A stretch of DNA of 6,430 nucleotides from Comamonadaceae bacterium (GTDB taxonomy: Bacteria > Pseudomonadota > Gammaproteobacteria > Burkholderiales > Burkholderiaceae_C). The notes under the pieces are model-generated. The model did not search any database. It saw only the letters and a list, made by a program, of their open reading frames with translations, and was not told where the DNA came from. Shown here piece after piece: positions 1 through 5,549 of this stretch. The translations under genes and the position numbers were made by a program. The first letter of the stretch is position 1. Each line of letters begins with the position of its first letter. The DNA lies in contig CANHLD010000103.1 in assembly GCA_947461325.1 (NCBI GenBank), positions 1 through 6,430 on the forward strand, in the 5' to 3' direction.

Positions 1-29
1 CGTGCGCGCGCACGCGCACACGTACGTAT
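1..29. repeat. Alternating pyrimidine-purine tract (Z-DNA-prone)
   Basis: Every base from 1 to 29 alternates pyrimidine-purine without a break; the pattern ends at the TT at 29-30. It contains two tandem GCGCAC units (8-13, 14-19), two CGTA units (21-28) and a self-complementary 14-mer at 1-14. Alternating CG/CA tracts are known to favour left-handed Z-DNA under negative supercoiling. It lies 23 bases ahead of the SET gene start and may continue to the left of the window. A regulatory effect is only a possibility. Confidence 0.7.
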
Positions 30-51
30 TCAACTTACCAGAGTTTTCAAC

Positions 52-525
52 TTGACCTCCCCCATCATCGCACCCGCCAGTGGCAAGCGCATTGAAGTCC
101 GTAACTCAGGCGTGCATGGCAAGGGCGTGTTTGCGCTGGTGCCTATCGCCAAAGGCGAAATCATCATTGAATACACCGGCGAGGTTATCAGTTGGAAAAA
201 AGCGCAGAAACGCCACCCCCACGATCCGTCTGACCCCAACCACACGTTTTACTTCCATGTCAGCAAAAAAAATGTGATTGATGCCCTGCATGGCGGAAAT
301 GACGCCCGCTGGATCAACCACGCGTGTGCGCCTAATTGCGAAGCCGACGAAGCGGGCGGTCGTATTTTCATTCGCACGCTGCGCAAAATCAAATCCGGCG
401 AAGAACTCAACTATGACTACGGCCTGGTGATTGACGAGAAGTACACCCCCGAATTGCTGGCCGATTACCCGTGTCGTTGTGGCGCTTCTATGTGTCGCGG
501 CACCTTGCTGGCGCCCAAGGACTGA
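52..525 (+). CDS. SET domain protein-lysine methyltransferase with post-SET zinc motif
   Basis: This 157-residue protein is almost entirely a SET domain, the fold that transfers a methyl group from S-adenosylmethionine to protein lysines. The domain starts near residue 13 (RIEVRNSGVHGKGVFA). The NHACAPNC motif at 89-96 matches the SAM-binding NHxCxPNC signature, and NYDYG at 120-124 carries the catalytic-type tyrosines. The end has CRC at 141-143 and C148, a post-SET arrangement that with C96 normally binds one zinc ion. All core motifs are present, so it should be active, probably in the cytoplasm; the substrate is unknown. The start is TTG at 52, ahead of the conserved core by a length usual for small bacterial members. 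The frame stays open to the window edge, so a start further left is possible, and only a weak AGAG lies upstream. birA follows after a short gap. Confidence 0.9.
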   Translation: MTSPIIAPASGKRIEVRNSGVHGKGVFALVPIAKGEIIIEYTGEVISWKKAQKRHPHDPSDPNHTFYFHVSKKNVIDALHGGNDARWINHACAPNCEADEAGGRIFIRTLRKIKSGEELNYDYGLVIDEKYTPELLADYPCRCGASMCRGTLLAPKD

Positions 526-554
526 GGCCGCATACCCGCTGCCAGCGCTTCGCC

Positions 555-1367
555 ATGACAGCCCACACCTTAGCTTCTGAGAGCATGCAGCCCATCCAAA
601 CCTTGATGGCATCTTGGGATCCGCACGCGCATGCCGAACATGTCAGCGTTATCGATTCCAGCAACACAGAACTGATGCGGCGAGCCCGCCAAGGCGACAA
701 CCGCACATGTTTGTTGCTGGCCGATGAGCAAACCGCAGGGCGCGGAAGACTGGGCCGACAGTGGCAAGGCCAGCCGGGAGATGCGCTCACTTTTTCGCTG
801 GGCTTGTCTTTGTCGCCAACAGACTGGTCTGGTTTGTCGCTGGCCGTCGGTTGTTGTCTGGCTGATGCCTTGGATCCGTCTTATGACAAAAACATCGGTT
901 TGAAATGGCCCAACGATTTGTTGCTCGGCAACTGGACACACCCGCGCAAGCTGGGCGGCATCTTGATTGAAACCGTGGTCAAACAAGGAGCGCAAGAGGC
1001 CAGCCGTTATGTGGTGATTGGCATCGGCTTGAACCTGAGCGCACCCCCTGTAGGCGAGTACCGCAGCACCCCAGCAGGTTTGCGCGAGGTCAGCGGCGAA
1101 CAGTTAACGACAGTCGATGTGCTGCAAGCCGTGTTGCCCGGTTTGCTGAAAGGTTTAAAGCATTTTGAGCGCGCTGGGTTTGCTGTGTTTCAACAGGCGT
1201 TTGAGCGCCGGGATGTGTTGTCCGGTCAGGCTTTGCAATTGTCAGACGGTACACGCGGCACGTCTCTCGGCGTCAACACGCATGGCGTGTTGCAAGTGCA
1301 AACCGAACACGGGCAACTGCAAGTCAGCAGCGACGAAGTCAGTGTGTTGCCGATGGAGGCTACATGA
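555..1367 (+). CDS. birA: Biotin-[acetyl-CoA-carboxylase] ligase, catalytic-only form
   Basis: The enzyme activates biotin with ATP to biotinyl-5'-AMP and attaches it to the lysine of the biotin carboxyl carrier protein, feeding fatty acid synthesis. Counting from ATG 555 (270 residues), the family signatures are SSNTEL at 35-40, the biotinyl-AMP loop GRGRLGRQW at 62-70, KWPNDL at 117-122 and RKLGGILIE at 131-139 with the adenylate-contacting lysine K132. A GIGLNL segment and the C-terminal small beta domain follow. E. coli BirA is about 50 residues longer because of an N-terminal winged helix that represses the bio operon; that domain is absent, so this should be an enzyme only. The start is uncertain: no candidate (555, 585, 606) has a good ribosome site. 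A GTG at 471 would overlap the SET gene by 55 bases and adds nothing recognisable. The stop overlaps the next start by ATGA. Confidence 0.93.
   Translation: MTAHTLASESMQPIQTLMASWDPHAHAEHVSVIDSSNTELMRRARQGDNRTCLLLADEQTAGRGRLGRQWQGQPGDALTFSLGLSLSPTDWSGLSLAVGCCLADALDPSYDKNIGLKWPNDLLLGNWTHPRKLGGILIETVVKQGAQEASRYVVIGIGLNLSAPPVGEYRSTPAGLREVSGEQLTTVDVLQAVLPGLLKGLKHFERAGFAVFQQAFERRDVLSGQALQLSDGTRGTSLGVNTHGVLQVQTEHGQLQVSSDEVSVLPMEAT
1355..1359 (+). promoter_or_regulatory. Ribosome binding site of the small membrane protein gene
   Basis: A GGAGG stands four bases before ATG 1364, inside the last codons of birA. It is the strongest Shine-Dalgarno match seen in the window and argues that the 61-codon ORF is translated, coupled to birA through the ATGA overlap. 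Confidence 0.75.
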
Positions 1368-1549
1368 AAAAAGTGCTGTGGCTGTGCTGCGCGCTGCTGT
1401 TGGTTTGCAACCTGGTTTTTGCGGCTTGGTCTAACGGTTATTTAAAGCCACTGGGTTGGCAGCCCTACGACCCGCGTGAGCCGCAGCGCTTGGAGCAGCA
1501 ATTGCGACCGGAGGCGATGCAGTTATTGCCTGCAGATCAGCGTCAGTGA
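1364..1549 (+). CDS. Small single-span membrane protein, probable remnant of a SPOR-type protein
   Basis: This is a 61-residue protein. A lysine-initiated hydrophobic segment (about residues 4-22) should span the inner membrane. It is followed by a short polar part with PREPQRLEQQLRPEAMQLLP at 37-56. From memory, the gene after birA in Comamonadaceae often encodes a longer protein with the same layout (one membrane helix, then an EPQRL..Q.RPEA..LL motif) that continues into a C-terminal SPOR peptidoglycan-binding domain. Here the reading frame stops right after that motif, so the SPOR part would be missing. The start is well supported by GGAGG and by the ATGA overlap with birA. Bases 1431-1549 are also read on the other strand by the end of the peroxidase gene. 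It may still be a functional short protein; the remnant interpretation is inference. LVC at 18-20 does not make a lipobox. Confidence 0.6.
   Translation: MKKVLWLCCALLLVCNLVFAAWSNGYLKPLGWQPYDPREPQRLEQQLRPEAMQLLPADQRQ
1431..1549. other. Convergent coding overlap and possible rearrangement junction
   Basis: The last 38 codons of the peroxidase (minus strand) and the last 39 codons plus stop of the small membrane protein (plus strand) share these 119 bases. The peroxidase family normally ends shortly after the FLxTLTD motif, whose last residues (T389-D390) lie exactly at the edge of the overlap. Both genes thus change character at the same point. No hairpin with a T-run is seen between them, so transcription from the two sides is not obviously separated. 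Confidence 0.7.
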
Positions 1550-2711
1550 GCGTGTGTAAAAAAGCCAGCAAGTCGTCTATGTCTTGTTCGATCAAGCGCG
1601 CTCGCTCACCCGGCTTTTGACCGTAAGGCACTTCGTCACGGTTGACATTGGGGCGCAAACTCGGGTGCACGCCACCTAAAGGCTTGTTGGTGCCGTACCA
1701 GCGTTTCGGGTCGGTGTCACGGGTGGCGTAAAACGCAATGACTTCTCGCAAGTCGGTCATGGCCGCGTTATGGAAAAACGCCCGCCGCACGGCCACATTG
1801 CGCAGACTCGGCACCTTGAACGCACCGCACAATGTGTGCGCATCCGCACGGGCGCTAACCAGTGGATGCGTGCACACACCTTTATCTATGGCTTGGTTTT
1901 TAAGCCTCTTCGCTGATACCGGCACGCCCAGGTTGTCGTAGCTGTTGTCGGTGAACAAAGGCGGCGTGCCGTCTTTGTCCGCTTCTGCGGTGTGGCAGGC
2001 CGCGCAATTGCCTTTTTCAGGGTCTTTGAACAATTCCCAGCCCCGTTGTTGCTGGGCGTTGAAACTGGCCTTGCCCTGTGATACTCGGTCAAACACCGAA
2101 TCAAACGGATGAAAGTCAGCGTCTTCGGTCTGGTAGCTGGCCAGCGCCTGCGTCATGGCGTCAAACGCTTTGTCCGTGTGCTGCCAAATGTCTTTGCCGA
2201 ACAAACGCTCGAACTGAGCGGCATAAGCGGCGTGCGACAGTTTGGCCACGACGCTGGCTTTGTCAGGGTTCGCCATTTCAGCCGGGTTCAAAAATGGCTC
2301 TGCGGCTTGTGCGTTCAAACTGTCCGAACGCCCGTCCCAAAAGAAGCCGCCGCTGGCTTTGCCTTCTTCATCAAAATGCAAACCGGTGTTGCGCCAAAGG
2401 TAACGCAGCGAGGGCGTGTTGCGATCGCCCGTGAACTGCATCTGGGGTCCGCCGATCTCCAGCCCGCGTGCCGAGGCATGACCGAGTTCTTTCAAATGAC
2501 AACTCGCGCAAGATTGTTGGCCGGAGGCCGACAGCGATGTGTCATGAAACAAGTGGTGACCGAGTTGGGCTTGGGCAGACAACTGTTGGGTGTGGATTGG
2601 CTTATGAACTTGATGCCAAGCCAGCCAAGCCAAGGCGCACAGCAGGACAGCGGCTGGCGCCAGCCAGATGACAAACCTACTGCGATGACTCAGCAGACCT
2701 TGCATGGGCAT
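1431..2711 (-). CDS. Membrane-anchored di-haem peroxidase, MauG/cytochrome c peroxidase family
   Basis: This 426-residue protein has one membrane segment near the N-terminus (about 13-32) with no clear signal peptidase site, so it is likely anchored with its catalytic part in the periplasm. Two haem c motifs are present, CASCH at 68-72 and CAACH at 236-240, with the family signatures FFWDGRSDSL at 123-132, FKVPSLRNV at 298-306 and RDTDPKRWYG at 331-340. The distal ligand position of the second haem appears to be Y328 (EVIAFY), as in MauG, rather than methionine as in classical CcpA-type peroxidases. Such enzymes use H2O2 or oxidise protein or small partners; the substrate here is unknown. ATG 2711 is chosen because it overlaps the fbpA stop as TGATG, and M3 is an alternative. 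The frame extends upstream to 2861 without recognisable sequence. The Ala/Pro-rich tail after about residue 391 is atypical and runs antisense through the neighbouring gene. Confidence 0.88.
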   Translation of the reverse strand: MPMQGLLSHRSRFVIWLAPAAVLLCALAWLAWHQVHKPIHTQQLSAQAQLGHHLFHDTSLSASGQQSCASCHLKELGHASARGLEIGGPQMQFTGDRNTPSLRYLWRNTGLHFDEEGKASGGFFWDGRSDSLNAQAAEPFLNPAEMANPDKASVVAKLSHAAYAAQFERLFGKDIWQHTDKAFDAMTQALASYQTEDADFHPFDSVFDRVSQGKASFNAQQQRGWELFKDPEKGNCAACHTAEADKDGTPPLFTDNSYDNLGVPVSAKRLKNQAIDKGVCTHPLVSARADAHTLCGAFKVPSLRNVAVRRAFFHNAAMTDLREVIAFYATRDTDPKRWYGTNKPLGGVHPSLRPNVNRDEVPYGQKPGERARLIEQDIDDLLAFLHTLTDADLQAITASPPVAIAAPSAAAHAGRRAANPVALNNR

Positions 2712-2713
2712 CA
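2709..2713 (-). promoter_or_regulatory. TGATG stop-start overlap of fbpA and the peroxidase
   Basis: On the minus strand the fbpA stop TGA (2713-2711) shares its last base with the peroxidase ATG (2711-2709). Only a weak GGA lies upstream, eight bases before the ATG, so reinitiation by ribosomes finishing fbpA is the likely way the peroxidase is translated. Confidence 0.75.
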
Positions 2714-3784
2714 GCGCAGTCCGACGCGATCCAACATTTGTTGCACTTTCACCTGGTTCATGCCCACCACACTCGCGGACAATTTCTCGCTTTTGAAGGA
2801 TGCGCCGCCCATGGCTTTGAGCGCCGGGTTTTGGATAGAAAGCCCGTTGATCACCGGCCACTCGTTGTTGCCATCGGCAAAATAGGTTTGCGCTTGTTCA
2901 CTCACCAAATAGGTCAGAAATGCCACCGCGTTTTGCGGGTGCTTGGCGTGGCGCGCAACTGCACCGCCTGCGATATTGACATGCGTGCCCCAGCTGTTTT
3001 GGTTGGGGAACATCACCCCAATGCGCTCCACCACGGCTTTGTCTTGCAGGTTGTCACTGCGGTACAGACGAGCCAGGTAATAAGAGTTGGCCAAAGCCAC
3101 GCCGCATTCACCGCTGGCCACGCCTTTGATCTGGTCGGTGTCGCCGCCTTTGGGCTGGCGCGCCAAATTGGCCACCAAACCTTTGAGCCAGGTTTCAGTG
3201 GCCGCTGCGCCCATGTGTTCGAGCATGGCACCGAACAAAGACAAGTTGTAAGGGTGCGAGCCGGAGCGAATGCACAAGCGGCCCGCAAATTTGGGGTCGG
3301 CCAGTTTTTCATAGCTGTCCACCTCCTCGGGCTTGTATTTTTGCTTGTCGTAGACGATGACGCGGGCGCGGGTGGACAAGCCAAACCAGCGCGTGCCATC
3401 GGGCCTTTGCTTGGCGCGCAAATGCTCGGGCACCGCTTTGAGCAAGCCGGGCGACTGCACCGGCGCGAACAAATCCTCTACTTCGCCCCGCCACAATCGG
3501 GCTGCATCCACCAGCAAAATCACGTCAGCGGGCGAGGCCGATCCTTCAGCTTTGAGGCGGGCCAAGATGCCTGCGTCGTCTGCGTCGACCCGGTTGATTT
3601 TGATACCGGTGGCGCGCGTGAAGTTGGCATACAAAGCCTCGTCGGTGGCGTAATGGCGCGCCGAATACAGGTTGAGCACCGGCTCTTCGGCGGCAAAGCC
3701 GGTCAGACTTCCCAGAAACAGACCAGCCGCCAAGAGTAAACGGGCGACTTTGACAGATTGAGGTGCAACCAAAAATGAACGCAT
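2711..3784 (-). CDS. fbpA: Periplasmic ferric iron-binding protein of an ABC importer (FbpA/FutA type)
   Basis: This 357-residue solute-binding protein captures Fe3+ in the periplasm and delivers it to the FbpB permease. Residues 1-32 form a Sec signal peptide: basic start, hydrophobic core ARLLLAAGLFLG, cleavage near GFA-A at 31/32. The mature part opens with LNLYSARHYATDE (36-48), typical of FutA/FbpA proteins, and has RSGSHPYN at 172-179 and the paired tyrosines Y234-Y235 in ANSYYLAR. Adjacent tyrosines at this place are Fe3+ ligands in the family; Y44 and Y178 are plausible further ligands. The C-terminal NNEWPVI segment also fits. The start ATG 3784 has AAAGG seven bases upstream. A Fur-box palindrome lies 40 bases ahead, so iron repression is expected. 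fbpB is upstream on the same strand and the peroxidase follows with a one-base overlap. Confidence 0.94.
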   Translation of the reverse strand: MRSFLVAPQSVKVARLLLAAGLFLGSLTGFAAEEPVLNLYSARHYATDEALYANFTRATGIKINRVDADDAGILARLKAEGSASPADVILLVDAARLWRGEVEDLFAPVQSPGLLKAVPEHLRAKQRPDGTRWFGLSTRARVIVYDKQKYKPEEVDSYEKLADPKFAGRLCIRSGSHPYNLSLFGAMLEHMGAAATETWLKGLVANLARQPKGGDTDQIKGVASGECGVALANSYYLARLYRSDNLQDKAVVERIGVMFPNQNSWGTHVNIAGGAVARHAKHPQNAVAFLTYLVSEQAQTYFADGNNEWPVINGLSIQNPALKAMGGASFKSEKLSASVVGMNQVKVQQMLDRVGLR

Positions 3785-3791
3785 ACAAACG

Positions 3792-3796
3792 CCTTT
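3792..3796 (-). promoter_or_regulatory. Ribosome binding site of fbpA
   Basis: On the minus strand AAAGG is followed by seven bases and then the fbpA ATG (3784-3782). It supports this start. Confidence 0.65.
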
Positions 3797-3813
3797 CGAA
3801 TATGACAGGCGAG

Positions 3814-3819
3814 ATCATA
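3814..3819 (-). promoter_or_regulatory. Candidate -10 element of the fbpA promoter
   Basis: The minus strand reads TATGAT here (5 of 6 with TATAAT), about 30 bases before the fbpA start, giving a predicted leader of roughly 23 bases. The -35 region about 17 bases upstream is poor and lies within the Fur palindrome, so bound Fur would cover the spacer and block polymerase. Confidence 0.5.
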
Positions 3820-3824
3820 ACTCA

Positions 3825-3843
3825 AATGCGAATTATTCGCATT
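3825..3843 (-). promoter_or_regulatory. Fur box upstream of fbpA
   Basis: AATGCGAATTATTCGCATT is a perfect 19-bp inverted repeat (8-bp arms, TTA centre). It contains the 7-1-7 arrangement TGCGAAT-T-ATTCGCA that matches the Fur operator model TGATAAT-A-ATTATCA in spacing and in the AAT/ATT core. It sits between fbpB and fbpA, overlapping the likely -35/-10 spacer of fbpA. Fe2+-loaded Fur would repress fbpA and the coupled peroxidase when iron is plentiful. The match is by eye. The same bases could form an RNA hairpin in fbpB read-through transcripts, but no T-run follows. Confidence 0.8.
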
Positions 3844-3855
3844 CAGTTTTCGGGT

Positions 3856-5469
3856 TCAGGCTTGGGATGAGGTTTTCTGGGCTCTGGCCATCAGCAGCAC
3901 CGGCAGCAAACCAGCCAAGACCAAGGCCAGCGAGGGGAGAGCAGCTTCGCCCAAACGCTCATCGCGCGCGAGTTGGTAGGCCATGACCGCCAGCGTATCG
4001 GTGTTAAAGGGGCGCAGAACCAAGGTGGCAGGTAACTCTTTCATGACGTCTACCCAGACCAGCAGCAAGGCAGATGCCGCGGAAGGTCGCAGCAAAGGCC
4101 AATGCACCCGCCAAAACACATCGCGCGACGGTGAGCCGAGCATGCGGGCGCTTTCATCCGCACTCATCGATATGCGTGAAAAGCCGCTTTGTATGCTTTG
4201 CAATGCCACCGCCATGAATCGCACCAGGTAAGCCCACAACAACCCCAAGAGCGTAGCGGTCAGCCAGTAACCGGCGCCGCTGTCAGGCCAGCGTTGCTGT
4301 ATCCAAGCCAAGGGCAGCAACAAACCGACGACGATGACGGCACCGGGTACGGCATAGCCCATTGCTGCCAGTTGGGTACTGAAACGACGCCACCAAGTGG
4401 GTCGGGCTCGCACGCCGTGGGCCAGCACCAAGGCCAGACCCACTGCCAACACGGCCGTCATGCCGCCCAAGCGCAGACTGTTCCAAAACCATCCTGCAAA
4501 TGCAGCCCATGGCATGGCTTGTTGCTGGCTGCCCACCCACAAGGCATGGCCCATGATCAGTAATGGAAACACAAAACCCAGCAACACGGGCAGCATGCAC
4601 AGCGAAAAAGCCAAAGCGGCGCGCCAACCATGCAGACGCAATGCTTGAGATTCGTGGGTGCGAGCGGCACCGCGGCGCGTGACAAACCGCAGGCGTGCTT
4701 GGGCGCGGTATTCCATCCACAACACCGATGCCACCAGCAACAGCAAAAATGAGGACAGCTGAGCCGCTGCCACGCGGTTGTCCATCACCAGCCAAGCCTT
4801 ATAAATACCAGTGGAAAAAGTGGGCACGCCGAAATAACTGCTGACCCCGAAATCGGCCAAGGTTTCCATCATGGCCAAGGCCAACCCGGCGGCAATCGCA
4901 GGCCGAGCCAACGGCAGCGCCACTTGAAATATGCGACGTGGCAAAGAAGCGCCAAGCAAACGTGCCGCCTCCATCAACTGCGGCGCACGGTCAAGCAATG
5001 CACTGCGGCACAGCAAATACACATACGGATACAAACTCAAGCTCAATACCAGTGCGGCACCCCAGGTACTGCGAATATCCGGCCACAAAGCGCCTTGCCA
5101 GCCCGTGTGCATTCGCAACCAGTTTTGCAGGTAGCCGCTGTACTGTAAAAAATCAGTGTAGGCATAGGCCACCACGTAAGCCGGCATGGCCAAAGGCAAC
5201 AACAACAGCCAACTCAGAGTGTGTCTCCCGGGAAATTCAAACAGGCTGACGGCGGCGGCGCTGACACTGCCCATGCTGACCACACCAAGCGCGACCAGCG
5301 CACACAACAGTAGACTGGTCAGTGTGTATTCAGGAAGTACCGTTTCAAGCAAACCTTGCCACACAGCAGCCGAAGTGCTGTCCCACTGCAGCCAAGCGCC
5401 CAGCACCATCAACACAGGCGTGAGCAGCATCCAAACGGTGAACCCGCGAAGAACATTAAACAAAGGCAT
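3856..5469 (-). CDS. fbpB: Ferric iron ABC transporter permease, two fused halves (FbpB)
   Basis: This 537-residue inner-membrane permease has about twelve hydrophobic segments and forms the channel for Fe3+ delivered by FbpA. It consists of two homologous halves in one chain, each with an EAA-type loop that docks the ATPase: EAARLLGASLPRRIFQVALP at 167-186 and ESARMLGSPSRDVFWRVHWP at 439-458. Family hallmarks are PAYVVAYAYTDFLQ at 96-109, ETLADFGVSSYFGVPTFSTG at 202-221 and ELPATLVLRPFNTDTLA at 478-494. The length is normal for FbpB. ATG 5469 is chosen; an in-frame TTG at 5496 would add nine residues, and neither has a good ribosome site. The gene faces away from fbpC, and fbpA follows after 71 bases that contain a promoter of its own, so FbpB may be made at a different level from FbpA. 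Confidence 0.93.
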   Translation of the reverse strand: MPLFNVLRGFTVWMLLTPVLMVLGAWLQWDSTSAAVWQGLLETVLPEYTLTSLLLCALVALGVVSMGSVSAAAVSLFEFPGRHTLSWLLLLPLAMPAYVVAYAYTDFLQYSGYLQNWLRMHTGWQGALWPDIRSTWGAALVLSLSLYPYVYLLCRSALLDRAPQLMEAARLLGASLPRRIFQVALPLARPAIAAGLALAMMETLADFGVSSYFGVPTFSTGIYKAWLVMDNRVAAAQLSSFLLLLVASVLWMEYRAQARLRFVTRRGAARTHESQALRLHGWRAALAFSLCMLPVLLGFVFPLLIMGHALWVGSQQQAMPWAAFAGWFWNSLRLGGMTAVLAVGLALVLAHGVRARPTWWRRFSTQLAAMGYAVPGAVIVVGLLLPLAWIQQRWPDSGAGYWLTATLLGLLWAYLVRFMAVALQSIQSGFSRISMSADESARMLGSPSRDVFWRVHWPLLRPSAASALLLVWVDVMKELPATLVLRPFNTDTLAVMAYQLARDERLGEAALPSLALVLAGLLPVLLMARAQKTSSQA

Positions 5470-5507
5470 GGCGTGAATCGGCACGTAGGCGGGCAAGGGT
5501 AAGCGGC

Positions 5508-5543
5508 GATTGTAGGCAGTGGGTCAGGTGCCTGCCTACAATC
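5508..5543. promoter_or_regulatory. Inverted repeat with mirrored -10 hexamers in the fbpB-fbpC promoter region
   Basis: The arms GATTGTAGGCAG (5508-5519) and CTGCCTACAATC (5532-5543) are perfectly complementary over 12 bp with a 12-base centre. Each arm contains TACAAT read outward: 5537-5542 on plus towards fbpC and 5514-5509 on minus towards fbpB. Each is 5 of 6 with TATAAT. Seventeen bases upstream of either lies AGGCAG, a poor -35, which hints at an activator or a non-standard promoter. There is no T-run, so it is not a terminator. No Fur-like sequence is seen in this gap. Confidence 0.6.
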
Positions 5544-5549
5544 CGACTT

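Noticed and set aside
471..554. GTG 471 as the birA start
   Set aside because: It would overlap the SET gene by 55 bases, has no ribosome site, and the added residues do not look like the HTH domain of long BirA proteins.
1364..1425. Lipoprotein signal in the small membrane protein
   Set aside because: The residue before the cysteine at position 20 is valine and not Gly, Ala or Ser, so there is no lipobox.
2712..2861. N-terminal extension of the peroxidase to 2861
   Set aside because: The added 50 residues are antisense-like, lie inside fbpA, and would bury the membrane anchor. ATG 2711 with the TGATG overlap fits better.
2109..2885. Plus-strand open frame of 258 codons opposite the peroxidase and the end of fbpA
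   Set aside because: It crosses two real genes on the other strand and shows no domain or membrane pattern.
2738..3739. Long open frame of 333 codons on the plus strand opposite fbpA
   Set aside because: It is antisense to a gene with clear FbpA motifs, has a His/Gln/Val-rich composition without recognisable domains, and no ribosome site was seen. It is a by-product of the codon bias of fbpA.
3824..3850. Rho-independent terminator after fbpB
   Set aside because: The 8-bp stem is AT-rich with no following T-run on the minus strand; symmetry and position fit a Fur operator better.
4283..4795. Minus-strand frame of 170 codons within fbpB
   Set aside because: It is a shifted frame inside the permease; the fbpB frame carries the EAA loops and membrane segments.
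5508..5543. Bidirectional terminator between fbpB and fbpC
   Set aside because: It lies at the starts, not the ends, of both genes and lacks flanking T-runs.
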